From positions 1 to 19,935 of the forward strand of contig DATDMG010000555.1 of the NCBI GenBank assembly GCA_036518955.1: a stretch of DNA of 19,935 nucleotides, written 5' to 3'. The notes under the pieces are model-generated. The model saw nothing but the letters and a program-made list of their open reading frames with translations. It did no database searches and was not told the origin of the DNA. Source of the DNA: DATDMG01 sp036518955. GTDB lineage: Bacteria > Actinomycetota > Actinomycetes > Actinomycetales > Kineosporiaceae. Shown in pieces: positions 7,354-14,626 of this stretch. The position numbers were made by a program, and so were the translations under genes. The stretch's first letter is position 1; each line of letters opens with the position of its first letter.

Positions 7354-8202
7354 TCACGAATCGGTTGACGTGGTTGACGTGGTTGACGTGTCCGTGGCGG
7401 TCGGACCCTCGGTGCCGGTGGCCGTGGACGACGGGGTCCCCGGGGGAGTGCTGGGCGCCGCCGATGTCGAGGGAGGTGGCGCGACCGGCCCGGTCGAGAC
7501 GCTGGTCACCGGAGTGGTCGCCGGCGGCGGCCAGGGCGGTGCGGGAGGGTGCGGGTGCGGGCTGCCGGACGGGCTGCCGGAACCGAGACCCGCGGGTGCG
7601 GACGGTGTGCACCGCCCGCACCCGCGGGCGGGGTGCGGGACGGCGACCGGCCTGCGGGTGCGGGCGGATCTCACGGCCGGCAGGCTGGACGACGACCGGC
7701 GACGCCGTGCCGCCGCGGCTGGGGACGACGCCACGGCTGGGGACGACGCCACGGCTGGGGATGATGCCGCGGATGGGGACGACGAGGCGGGGGAGGCGGT
7801 CGGCACCGGCGGCGCGGGGGGCGACGGGCGGCCGGTCGCTGCGGAGGAGGTCGGAGCGCGGCCGGAGACCGTGACGGGCCGCACCGTGGCGCGCGTGCCG
7901 GCCCACCGGACCACGAGGACGCCGCCGATGGTCACCGCCACCGCCGTGGCGACCAGTGCCAGCGTGGTGGCGGCGGCCCGGAGCCGGCCCGCCCGGGCGC
8001 GATCGGGCCCGGCCGGCCCGCCGGCCCCGGTCAGACCTGGGTCGGCCGGCGCCCCGGCCCGGCCGGTCGGCTCCGGGCCGCGCAGGAGGATCCGCGCCGC
8101 TGCGGTGCCCTCCGGCGACAGCCGGCGGCCCGACGCGGCCTCGGCGGCGAGGATCCGGGCGAGCGCGGCACGGGTGTCGTCGTCCGGGTCGCCGCTGGTC
8201 AC
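7354..8202 (-). CDS. Single-pass membrane protein with Ser/Pro/Thr-rich tail, function unknown
   Basis: 282 residues that I do not recognise. An acidic, then Ala/Gly/Pro-rich, N-terminal part (1-72) is followed by one hydrophobic segment LALVATAVAVTIGGVLVV (81-98), preceded by RLR. The rest (100-282) is low-complexity and rich in Ser, Ala, Pro and Thr, ending in TST/STT triplets. The topology is probably N-in, with the tail outside the membrane. SSPAVA repeats near 150 come from an 18-bp DNA repeat. A short Arg- and Cys-containing stretch in the middle is out of character and could mark a compensated frameshift. Start GTG 8200-8202 overlaps the TGA of the 45-codon ORF upstream by four bases, and GCGAGG lies four bases before it, so the two are probably translationally coupled. 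Confidence 0.65.
   Translation of the reverse strand: MTSGDPDDDTRAALARILAAEAASGRRLSPEGTAAARILLRGPEPTGRAGAPADPGLTGAGGPAGPDRARAGRLRAAATTLALVATAVAVTIGGVLVVRWAGTRATVRPVTVSGRAPTSSAATGRPSPPAPPVPTASPASSSPSAASSPAVASSPAVASSPAAAARRRRSSSSLPAVRSARTRRPVAVPHPARGCGRCTPSAPAGLGSGSPSGSPHPHPPAPPWPPPATTPVTSVSTGPVAPPPSTSAAPSTPPGTPSSTATGTEGPTATDTSTTSTTSTDS
7716..7787. repeat. Four 18-bp tandem units in the membrane-protein tail
   Basis: CGGCTGGGGACGACGCCA occurs twice exactly (7716-7733, 7734-7751), followed by two diverged copies (7752-7769, 7770-7787). The six-codon period keeps the SSPAVA reading frame. Confidence 0.8.
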
Positions 8203-8336
8203 GATGCCTCGCCCGACCGGAACCCCACTGCCAGGTCCGCCACCACCACTGGGCCGGCGAACCGGGTGAACCGGCCCCCCACCCGGGCCGGCGCCAGCTG
8301 GCTGGCGCCGGTGCCGGCCAGCACCGTCGCCGCCAT
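8199..8336 (-). CDS. Small 45-residue protein between the MFS and membrane-protein genes
   Basis: ATG 8334-8336 begins two bases after the MFS stop. The ORF ends in a TGA that shares four bases (GTGA) with the next gene's start. It begins MAATVLAGTGASQLAPARVG and ends in FRSGEAS. About 42 of 45 third positions are G or C, as expected for a real gene here, and the close packing at both ends supports translation by coupling. No clear ribosome site precedes it. I recognise no family; it is moderately hydrophobic with no confident transmembrane segment. It could equally be a chance ORF, but then the exact overlap would be a coincidence. Confidence 0.5.
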   Translation of the reverse strand: MAATVLAGTGASQLAPARVGGRFTRFAGPVVVADLAVGFRSGEAS

Positions 8337-8338
8337 GG

Positions 8339-11107
8339 TCAGGTCATCCGCTCGCCGGGCTTCGGCCCGAGGTCCGGCGTGAGGTCCGGCTCGAGGCGGT
8401 CGTCGACCCGGGCCCCGCCGTCGGCCGGCCCGCCGGCCGACGACGCGGCGGGTCGACGGCGGGCGGCGGGCGGCGGGCCCAGCAGGAGGTCCACCGACTC
8501 GGCCGGGCCGCCGCGGACCTCCACCCGGCGGGCCACCGGGCCGTACCCGCTGGCGATCAGGGTGTAGCGGCCGGGTGTCAGGTCGGGCAGCCGGAAGCCG
8601 CCGTCGGTGTCGGTCTGGACGGTGCCGACCACCGCGCCCTCGCCGTCCACCAGCGTGACGGTCGCGGCCGGATGTCCCCGGCCGGAGGCGGCCACCCGGA
8701 CCACACCGGTCACCTCGCCTCCGGCCACCAGGCGCAGGTCCAACCGGGAGCTGACGCCCGTCCCGAGGGACAACGTCCGGGTGGTCGGCCGGTGCCCGGA
8801 GCTGGAGGCGGTCAGGGTGTAGTCACCGGCGTCCAGATCCTCGACGCGGTACGTCCCGTCCGACGCCGTCACGGTCGCGGCCACCACCTCCCCCCGGACG
8901 TCGGTCACGGTGACGGTGACCTGAGCCACCGGGGTGCCGTTCCCGGCCCCGACGACGACGCCCGCGATGCTGCCGGCGGCGGCCAAGGTCAGGTCGCGGC
9001 GCACGCCCACCCTGCCCAGGACGACGATCGAGGCCACCGGCTGGTAGGCCGCCGCGGCGCAGATCAGCAGATAGCTGCCGCCGGACGGCGGCACCAGCCG
9101 GTACCAGCCGTCGGCCGCGGAGCGGCCACGATCGGCCTGCCGGCCGTCGAGATCGGTGAGGGTCAGCACGGCTTCCGCCACCGGCTCGCCGTCCGGAGCG
9201 ACCACTCGCCCGGACACGGCCACCCGGCCGTCGTCCGGAGGCGGTGGCGCCGCGGCGCGCGCCATCGGTGCCCGCGGTTCCACCGGCACCAGCGGTTCCA
9301 CCGGTGCTGCCGCCGGCGCGACCGGGGGCTGCGGGACCTGCGGCCGCTGCCCGGCGTCCGCGGCTGGCGCGTCGCCCCCGCCGTCGGCTGCACCGGCCTC
9401 CGTCTGCCGTGCCTCCAGCCCGGACCTCGTGCGCAGCGGGATCTCCTTCATCAGGAACAGCACCAGGAACCCCACCACCAGCACGCACGCGCCGACCAGG
9501 AACACCTGGTCCATGGACTGCGAGAACCCCACGAAGAACGGCTCGGCCAGCCGTTTGTCCGCCTGGTTCAGGAAGGACGTGTCATCGATCATCGACGAGC
9601 TCACCGAACCGCCGCCATGCTTCAGCAACCCCAGGATGGGCTGGTCGCTCGGGCCGGCCTGCACGGCGGGATCACGCACGGCCGCCTGGAAGCCCGGGGT
9701 GCGGGTCGCCGCCGAGAACGCGGTGCGGATGTTCTCGCCCACGGTGGAGAACAGGATGGACAGGAACACCGCGGTGCCGATCGTCGCGCCCATCTGCCGG
9801 AAGAAGGTCACCGAGGAGGTCGCCACCCCGATGTCCCGCGGCGCCATCGCGTTCTGCACGGCGAGCGTGATGGGCTGCATCACGTTGCCGAGTCCGAGGC
9901 CGAACACCGCGGTGAAGATCTCGGTGCGCCAGAACGGAGTGTCCGCGCCGACCGTGTGCAGCAGGTACATCCCCACCACCATCAGCGCGGTGCCGATGAT
10001 GGGGAAGATCTTGTAGTGACCGGTCCGTGAGATGAGCTGACCCGAGACGACCGATCCGAGCATGATCCCGGCAGTCAGCGGGAGCAGCATCAGCCCGGAC
10101 TGCGTCGGCGTCGCGCCGCGCACGATCTGCAGGTACAGGGGCAGCACCGACAAGCCGCCGAACATGCCGACACCGGTGATCAGGCCGACGATCGACACCA
10201 GCGTGAACATCCGGTTCCGGAAGAATGCCAGCGGGATGAGCGCATCCGGCCCGGCCCGGTGCTCGGCCCCCACGAACGCGAGCAACCCCGCCCCGGCGAT
10301 GGCGTAGCACGCGATCGCGCGGGGGGAGTCCCACCCCCAGCCGCGGCCCTGCTCCAGCACGGTGAGCAGCGGCACCAGCCCCACCACGAGCAGGACGGCG
10401 CCGAGGTAGTCGATGCGGTGGTCGTGCCGCACGTGCGGGATCCGCAGCGTCCGGGTGACCACGACCAGGGCGACGATCCCGACCGGAACGTTCACCAGGA
10501 AGACCCAGCGCCAGCCGCTGATCCACAGGATCTCGTCGGTGCCGGCGAAGAACCCGCCGATCACCGGTCCCAGCACGCTCGACGTCCCGAACACGGCCAG
10601 GAAGTAGCCCTGGTACTTGGCGCGCTCGCGTGGGGGGACGATGTCGCCGATGATCGCCAGGGCGAGCGAGAACAGCCCGCCGGCACCCAGGCCCTGGAAG
10701 GCCCGGAAGCCGGCCAGCGTGTACATCGAGGTGGCGAAGGCGCAGGCGGCGGACCCCACGACGAAGATGCCGATCGCCGTCAGGAACAACGGCCTCCGGC
10801 CGAAGATGTCGCTGAGCTTGCCGTACAGGGGTGTGCTGATCGTCGAGGTGATCAGATAGGCGGTGGTCACCCAGGCCTGCACCGACAGGCCGTGCAGATC
10901 GTCGCCGATCGTGCGAATCGCGGAAGCGACGATGGTCTGGTCCAGGGCCGCCAGGAACATCCCGAGCATCAAGCCGGTCAGGATGACCAGGACCTGGTGG
11001 TGCGTCAGCCCGCCAGCTCCTGGGAGGCTTCCGGATCGCCCGGTGCCGGCTGCCACGCCGGTCCGGCCACCCGCGATCTCGTCGGCGTTGGGGGCGGGTG
11101 ACGTCAT
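8339..11107 (-). CDS. DHA2-family MFS efflux pump fused to carboxypeptidase-regulatory-like repeats
   Basis: 922 residues. Residues 35 to about 555 are a 14-helix MFS drug:H+ antiporter of the EmrB/QacA type, with LDQTIVASAI in TM1 (55-64) and GKLSDIFGRRPLF (96-108) in the first cytoplasmic loop. A Pro/Ala linker (about 560-625) leads to three tandem beta-sandwich modules (about 627-900), each with the pattern GxVxxxxGxPVxxAxVTLxD...DGxYRLxxLxxGxYxLxAxxxGY of the carboxypeptidase-regulatory/CnaB-like fold. With 14 helices these modules should face the cytoplasm, which is unusual for such folds. Start ATG 11105-11107; GGGAAG lies only three bases upstream, so the ribosome site is poor. The pump substrate is unknown. 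It leads a tight three-gene set. Confidence 0.93.
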   Translation of the reverse strand: MTSPAPNADEIAGGRTGVAAGTGRSGSLPGAGGLTHHQVLVILTGLMLGMFLAALDQTIVASAIRTIGDDLHGLSVQAWVTTAYLITSTISTPLYGKLSDIFGRRPLFLTAIGIFVVGSAACAFATSMYTLAGFRAFQGLGAGGLFSLALAIIGDIVPPRERAKYQGYFLAVFGTSSVLGPVIGGFFAGTDEILWISGWRWVFLVNVPVGIVALVVVTRTLRIPHVRHDHRIDYLGAVLLVVGLVPLLTVLEQGRGWGWDSPRAIACYAIAGAGLLAFVGAEHRAGPDALIPLAFFRNRMFTLVSIVGLITGVGMFGGLSVLPLYLQIVRGATPTQSGLMLLPLTAGIMLGSVVSGQLISRTGHYKIFPIIGTALMVVGMYLLHTVGADTPFWRTEIFTAVFGLGLGNVMQPITLAVQNAMAPRDIGVATSSVTFFRQMGATIGTAVFLSILFSTVGENIRTAFSAATRTPGFQAAVRDPAVQAGPSDQPILGLLKHGGGSVSSSMIDDTSFLNQADKRLAEPFFVGFSQSMDQVFLVGACVLVVGFLVLFLMKEIPLRTRSGLEARQTEAGAADGGGDAPAADAGQRPQVPQPPVAPAAAPVEPLVPVEPRAPMARAAAPPPPDDGRVAVSGRVVAPDGEPVAEAVLTLTDLDGRQADRGRSAADGWYRLVPPSGGSYLLICAAAAYQPVASIVVLGRVGVRRDLTLAAAGSIAGVVVGAGNGTPVAQVTVTVTDVRGEVVAATVTASDGTYRVEDLDAGDYTLTASSSGHRPTTRTLSLGTGVSSRLDLRLVAGGEVTGVVRVAASGRGHPAATVTLVDGEGAVVGTVQTDTDGGFRLPDLTPGRYTLIASGYGPVARRVEVRGGPAESVDLLLGPPPAARRRPAASSAGGPADGGARVDDRLEPDLTPDLGPKPGERMT

Positions 11108-11146
11108 CGGCTTCCCATCACAGCACGTCGGCTTCCCATCACAGCA
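11108..11146. repeat. 21-bp tandem duplication at the MFS translation start
   Basis: CGGCTTCCCATCACAGCA occurs at 11108-11125 and again at 11129-11146. On the - strand it duplicates TGATGGGAAGCCG, the segment holding the candidate ribosome site directly before the MFS ATG. Confidence 0.8.
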
Positions 11147-11153
11147 AGAGCGA

Positions 11154-11179
11154 TCCCCGGCGTCCGTGGATGCCGGGGA
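11154..11179 (-). terminator. Hairpin after the hemerythrin-like gene
   Basis: TCCCCGGC (11154-11161) and GCCGGGGA (11172-11179) form a perfect 8-pair stem with a 10-base loop, starting six bases past the stop of the hemerythrin-like gene. It probably separates that gene from the MFS gene, leaving under 50 bp for any MFS promoter. Confidence 0.6.
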
Positions 11180-11185
11180 ACCGGG

Positions 11186-11818
11186 TCAGCGCGTCTCGAC
11201 GGCCTCCGCCAACTCCTGCTTCGACATCCTGGAGCGGCCGGAGACGCCCTTCTCCTTGGCCTTCTCGTAGAGCTCCTTGCGCGTCGGCCCGTCGGTGCCC
11301 GCGCTGCCCTGGGTGCGGCCGCCCGCCGACGAGCTCCGCGGCGGGGACGAGCTCCGTGCACCGGCGTCGGAACCGGCCTCGTCGTCCAGGGAGATCCCGG
11401 TCACCTCCGCGAAGCGGACGCCCAGATCCTCGCGCTCCCCGGCGCTGGCCTTCTTGCGCAGCACCGGCAGCAGGTCATGCTCCTCTTCCCGGACGTGGTG
11501 GCGCAGCTCACCGATCATCGCGGCCAGCTTGCCGTCGTAGCCGGGCCCGGACGGATCCTCCTGGCTCAGCTCCTCCAGCAGGTGCTCGATGTGGTGGTGT
11601 TCCGCGACGCTGTCCTGGACCTTCTCGTCCTCCCGGTCGTCGTGGTCGCGGATCGCCGGGTAGACGAAGGACTCCTCCGCCTCCGAATGCGGTCCCAGCA
11701 GCCAGGCGACCCGCTGCAGGATCTCCATCATCTGCTCGGGGTCGCTGCTCTCCGCCCGCTCGAGCAGCACCTCGAGCTGTCGGTGCGCCTCCTGGATGAG
11801 ATCGACGACGTCAGCCAT
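11186..11818 (-). CDS. Hemerythrin HHE-domain protein with Rho-N/SAP-like tail
   Basis: 210 residues, cytosolic. Residues 1-130 form a four-helix HHE domain expected to bind a di-iron centre. Likely ligands are H12, H44 and E48 (HSEAE), the H74-H79 cluster (HHHIEH), and H108 with E112 or H114 (HHVREEEH). Such proteins in actinobacteria bind oxygen, NO or iron, or act in stress responses. A Ser/Gly-rich linker (about 150-175) leads to PTRKELYEKAKEKGVSGRS and MSKQELAEAVE (about 177-208), a helix-turn-helix-like module seen in Rho N-terminal and SAP domains, suggesting nucleic-acid contact. The start ATG 11816-11818 follows GAGGAGGAG closely. A hairpin follows the stop, so it is probably a single-gene unit. 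Confidence 0.9.
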   Translation of the reverse strand: MADVVDLIQEAHRQLEVLLERAESSDPEQMMEILQRVAWLLGPHSEAEESFVYPAIRDHDDREDEKVQDSVAEHHHIEHLLEELSQEDPSGPGYDGKLAAMIGELRHHVREEEHDLLPVLRKKASAGEREDLGVRFAEVTGISLDDEAGSDAGARSSSPPRSSSAGGRTQGSAGTDGPTRKELYEKAKEKGVSGRSRMSKQELAEAVETR

Positions 11819-12014
11819 GACTCCTCCTCGTGGGTGGGCTCCGGCCGGTGGGCGGAGCCGGATCGTCTCGCCAGCCCGGAGTACCCTTCGCGCCCCGGCT
11901 CATGCGGCGGCTCGAGGGGATCCGGACCGTGCGCCCCCACGATGGGCCGCAGCGGGTCGACGCCCTGTTCGTCGACGTAGGCGGGCAGGTGGTAGCCCTC
12001 GATCCCGCCTCCGG

Positions 12015-12033
12015 GACGGCCCGACGGGCCGTC
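12015..12033 (-). terminator. Hairpin overlapping the gpsA stop codon
   Basis: GACGGCCC-GAC-GGGCCGTC is a perfect 8-pair stem with a 3-base loop beginning within the gpsA stop codon. It is a GC-rich terminator candidate without T-tract. Confidence 0.5.
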
Positions 12034-13021
12034 AGCCCGGTTCGGCCTCGTGCCCGGACGGGAGCAGGCCACGGTAGGCGTTGCTAGGAGTGATCTTCCC
12101 GACGACCACGCCGTAGATCTCGTCGCAGATCGGCATCTGGACGTCGTGCCGGCGGGCCAGCTCGTGCACGGTGACTGCCGTCTTGACACCTTCCGCGACC
12201 ATGGTCATCCCGGCCAGGACGTCTGCCAGCTCGCGGCCGCGGCCGAGCTGTTCGCCGACCTGTCGATTGCGGCTGTACGGGCTCATGCACGTGGCGATCA
12301 GGTCGCCCATCCCGGCCAGCCCGGCGAACGTCGCCGGCTCGCCGCCCATCGCTACCCCCAGCCGGGTCAACTCGGCCAGGCCACGGGTGATCACGGCGGC
12401 CCGGGTGTTGTCCCCCACGCTCAACCCCTGGGCCATTCCGGTAGCGATGGCGATCACGTTCTTCAGCGCTCCGCCGACCTCGCACCCGATCACGTCATGG
12501 TTGAGGTAGACCCGGAACTGGCGCGAGCGGACGATCGCCTGCAGCTCGCGCGCCACCCCGAGATCCTCGGTGGCGATCACGCTGGCGGCGGCCGCACCGT
12601 CCATGATCTCCCGGGCCAGGTTGGGACCCGACATGACGCCCGCCGGGTGCCCGGGGAGCAGGTCCTGGATGATCTCGGTCATCCGGAGCAGGCTGCCCTG
12701 TTCGAACCCTTTCGACAGGCTCACCACCGGGATCCACGGCCGCAGGTGCTCAGCGGCCTGCTCGATCACCTGCCGGAAACCCTGGGTCGGTACGCCGACG
12801 AACAGGACGTCGGCGTGCTCGACCGCCTCGGCGAGGTCCGCGGTGGCCCGCAGGGACTCGGGCAGCACATACCCCGGCAGGTAACGCTTGTTGGTGTGGC
12901 TCTCGTTGACCTCGGAGGCGGTGTCGCCGCCGCGGGCCCACAACAGGCAGTCGTTGCTATGGGTCAGCAGGGCCGCGACGGTCGTTCCCCAGGACCCGGC
13001 ACCGAGAACAGTGACCTTCAT
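12032..13021 (-). CDS. gpsA: NAD(P)-dependent glycerol-3-phosphate dehydrogenase
   Basis: A 329-residue cytosolic enzyme that reduces dihydroxyacetone phosphate to sn-glycerol 3-phosphate, the backbone of phospholipids. The Rossmann motif GAGSWGT is at 7-13. SLSKGFE (101-107), VMSGPNLARE (129-138), the C-terminal domain EVGGALKNVIAIA with the conserved Lys187, GLAGMGDLIATC (234-245) and SRNRQVGEQLG (250-260) are all in place, so it looks fully active. ATG 13019-13021 is fixed by the family start KVTVLGAG; only a weak GGATGG precedes it. It lies 76 bp after the GntR/FadR gene on the same strand. The usual actinobacterial partners (plsC, ddl, leuCD) are absent nearby, so this may be a second copy. 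Confidence 0.95.
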   Translation of the reverse strand: MKVTVLGAGSWGTTVAALLTHSNDCLLWARGGDTASEVNESHTNKRYLPGYVLPESLRATADLAEAVEHADVLFVGVPTQGFRQVIEQAAEHLRPWIPVVSLSKGFEQGSLLRMTEIIQDLLPGHPAGVMSGPNLAREIMDGAAAASVIATEDLGVARELQAIVRSRQFRVYLNHDVIGCEVGGALKNVIAIATGMAQGLSVGDNTRAAVITRGLAELTRLGVAMGGEPATFAGLAGMGDLIATCMSPYSRNRQVGEQLGRGRELADVLAGMTMVAEGVKTAVTVHELARRHDVQMPICDEIYGVVVGKITPSNAYRGLLPSGHEAEPG

Positions 13022-13097
13022 TGGGCCATCCAACCGTTCACGGCCTCTCACGTCGAGCACCCTGCGGTGTTTCCGGACGACGCGTCGGCCGGGCGAT

Positions 13098-13970
13098 CTA
13101 CTCCATCGGGGTGAGCCCCCCTTGTGGTCCGGCCCCCCACCCCCATCGGGTGAAGTTGTCGCGGATGTGGGCCTCCACGGTCTCGGCCGCCGCGGCACCG
13201 TCGCCGGCCGCGAGGTGGTCGTAGAGGCGGCGGTGTTCCGCCCGCAGGTCGGCGGCCTGGGCCTGCCAGTCGGTGATCTCCTCGAAGGCGGCGAGGAGCG
13301 GGTACCGCAAGGACTCCCGGATCGCCGCGGTGAGGTCGGCCACGAGCCGGTTCCCACTGGCCTCGGCGACGGCGACGTGGAACTGCGTGTCGAGGTCGTT
13401 GAACCGGGACCGCGTGGTGGAGGGGTCGTCCATCTCCTCCAGGAGCCCGCGCAGCAGGGTCAGTTCGGCTGCGCCGACGCGGCGCGCGGCCAACCGGACG
13501 CTCCACCGCTCGAGCATCACCCGGGCCTCGAGCACCTGCTCCAGGGGAAAGTTGGTCAGCGCCACCTGGAGGCGCAGCAACCGGTTGAGGGCTTCGCCCG
13601 AGGAGTCGCCGACCGTCGTCCCGGACTCCGGACCGTTGCCCACCGTCGAGCGCAGCACCCCCTGCGCCTGCAGCACGCGGATCGCCTCCCGCACCGCCGA
13701 GCGGCTCACGCCGAGCAGCGAGGCGAGGTCACGTTCCGCCGGGAGCTTGTCGCCGACCCGCAGTTGGCCGGTCAGGATCTGCTCCTCGATGCGGTCGATC
13801 ACCAGCTCGTACGTCTTGGCCCGTGGGATGGCGCGCCAGCGGGCGGCGCCCGTCGGCCCGATGGACCCGGCGTCCCCGGGGCGGTCGGCGTCCCCGGGGC
13901 GGTCGGCGTCCCCGGGGACGCCGGCGGACCTGGCGTGGGGATCCAGCAGGCGCGGAGCGTGGCGGGTCAT
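13098..13970 (-). CDS. GntR/FadR-family regulator with FCD domain, probable lactate repressor
   Basis: 290 residues. The winged HTH (about 55-125) reads LRVGDKLPAERDLASLLGVS, then RSAVREAIRVLQAQGVL. A helical FCD domain follows, with the expected metal or ligand residues: Asp and His in DLDTQFHVAVAEASGN, His in EHRRLYDHL and His in EAHIRDNF. FCD regulators such as LldR and PdhR respond to small organic acids. ATG 13968-13970 is chosen; GGAGGGAA lies somewhat far upstream (13 bases), and the preceding codons look non-coding. The N-terminal 45 residues are low-complexity with GDADRP repeats. A GGACCAAAGTCC motif before the gene recurs (inverted) in the lactate promoter region, which is why I suggest it controls lactate genes. 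gpsA follows in the same direction. Confidence 0.88.
   Translation of the reverse strand: MTRHAPRLLDPHARSAGVPGDADRPGDADRPGDAGSIGPTGAARWRAIPRAKTYELVIDRIEEQILTGQLRVGDKLPAERDLASLLGVSRSAVREAIRVLQAQGVLRSTVGNGPESGTTVGDSSGEALNRLLRLQVALTNFPLEQVLEARVMLERWSVRLAARRVGAAELTLLRGLLEEMDDPSTTRSRFNDLDTQFHVAVAEASGNRLVADLTAAIRESLRYPLLAAFEEITDWQAQAADLRAEHRRLYDHLAAGDGAAAAETVEAHIRDNFTRWGWGAGPQGGLTPME
13869..13920. repeat. 18-bp tandem repeat in the N-terminus of the FadR-type regulator
   Basis: GGCGTCCCCGGGGCGGTC occurs at 13869-13886 and 13887-13904, with a partial third copy to 13920. It encodes the GDADRP repeats in the linker ahead of the winged HTH. Confidence 0.85.
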
Positions 13971-14044
13971 GGAGCAGGTGTTCCCTCCGGAGCGGAGCCG
14001 TGAAGACCCATTCTTGCCCAGTCCGCGTACCGTGGCGAACGGTA

Positions 14045-14056
14045 GGACCAAAGTCC
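14045..14056. promoter_or_regulatory. GGACCAAAGTCC operator candidate before the FadR-type gene
   Basis: GGAC-CAAA-GTCC has perfect 4-base inverted arms. Its reverse complement, GGACTTTGGTCC, is matched at 11 bases by CGACTTTGGTCC in the lactate promoter (16721-16732), and less well by GGACTTTGGACC (16776-16787). It lies 75 bp before the regulator start, suggesting self-control. Confidence 0.45.
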
Positions 14057-14057
14057 A

Positions 14058-14294
14058 CCGTGTCGTGGCCGAGGAGTCCGCCGGTCAGGACGGCTGACCC
14101 CTTCCTGGCGGGATGGCTCCGGTCCGCGGCCGAGGAACCGGATCGAGTCGTCGTGGAGGACCTCGACGAGGTCGCCCGGCGGGGGCCGGCGGACGCCGTC
14201 GACGGTCCGGAAGGTGGCGGCTCCGCCCGGCCGTGCCGTCCGGCACGTCGTACGTCGAATGTCCTGGCTGGATGCTCCTACGTGACTCCCTCGG
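14058..14294. other. Gene-poor stretch, possible decayed coding sequence
   Basis: No ORF here has a convincing start. On the + strand the frame reading GWLRSAAEEPDRVVVEDLDE has coding-like composition before it becomes Arg/Ser-rich, so this may be a gene remnant. I cannot assign a family. Confidence 0.3.
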
Positions 14295-14606
14295 ATGGCG
14301 CGGCTTGCCTACAGCCGGTGCCGGCTGTCGGCCGTCGCCGTGCAGGTTCTCACTCTCAGCTCGACCGGCGACCGGTTCCAGCTGATGGGCAGCGCGGGGT
14401 TCGACCGGACCGACGACTTCCTCGAGCGGCTCCTGGAATGCGCCAAGCGGGGCGCGTGGCTCGCGACGCTGCAAGCGTCCGCCGAGGCCCGGCCCGTTCT
14501 CGTCCCCGACCGGTATGCGATGATCATGACGGACCCGGCGTGGGCCCCGCTGCGCGAGGCGATGGCTGAACCACGGTGGCAGGATTTCGTCTGCCGTCGA
14601 GGATGA
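14295..14606 (+). CDS. Small GAF-like protein or GAF-domain fragment
   Basis: 103 residues. The pattern DRFQLMGSAGFDRTDDFLE, then ARPVLVPDRYAM and MTDPAWAPLREAM resembles the middle of GAF sensor domains (a 'L-GSAGF...FLE...G-PVVVPDV...DP-FAP-REAM' pattern). The usual N-terminal helix and the C-terminal strands are missing. GC3 is high but includes more A/T-ending codons than neighbours. No clear ribosome site precedes the ATG, and the first 15 residues look non-family. It could be a remnant of a larger sensor or regulator gene. No partner gene is adjacent; the FadR-type regulator is divergent from it on the left. Confidence 0.4.
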   Translation: MARLAYSRCRLSAVAVQVLTLSSTGDRFQLMGSAGFDRTDDFLERLLECAKRGAWLATLQASAEARPVLVPDRYAMIMTDPAWAPLREAMAEPRWQDFVCRRG

Positions 14607-14626
14607 AATCCTCCTCATCGTGCCAC
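14576..14626. terminator. Imperfect hairpin spanning the end of the GAF-like ORF
   Basis: GTGGCA/TGCCAC (14576-14581/14621-14626) flanks AGGATTTC/GAAATCCT (14581-14588/14605-14612). The GAF-like ORF's stop is in the structure. It may be a terminator for that ORF. Confidence 0.3.

Noticed and set aside
4214..7906. One 1230-residue protein covering the whole open - strand frame
   Set aside because: The MMPL family N-terminus and a good ribosome site lie at 6796; upstream residues are His/Arg/Pro-rich, overlap the membrane-protein gene and include the promoter palindromes.
8672..10030. 452-codon + strand ORF opposite the MFS gene
   Set aside because: Antisense shadow; the - strand gives a complete 14-helix transporter with DHA2 motifs.
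14085..14618. 177-codon - strand ORF in the gene-poor stretch
   Set aside because: Composition is Arg/Pro-rich with poor coding bias; the opposite frame has GAF-like features.
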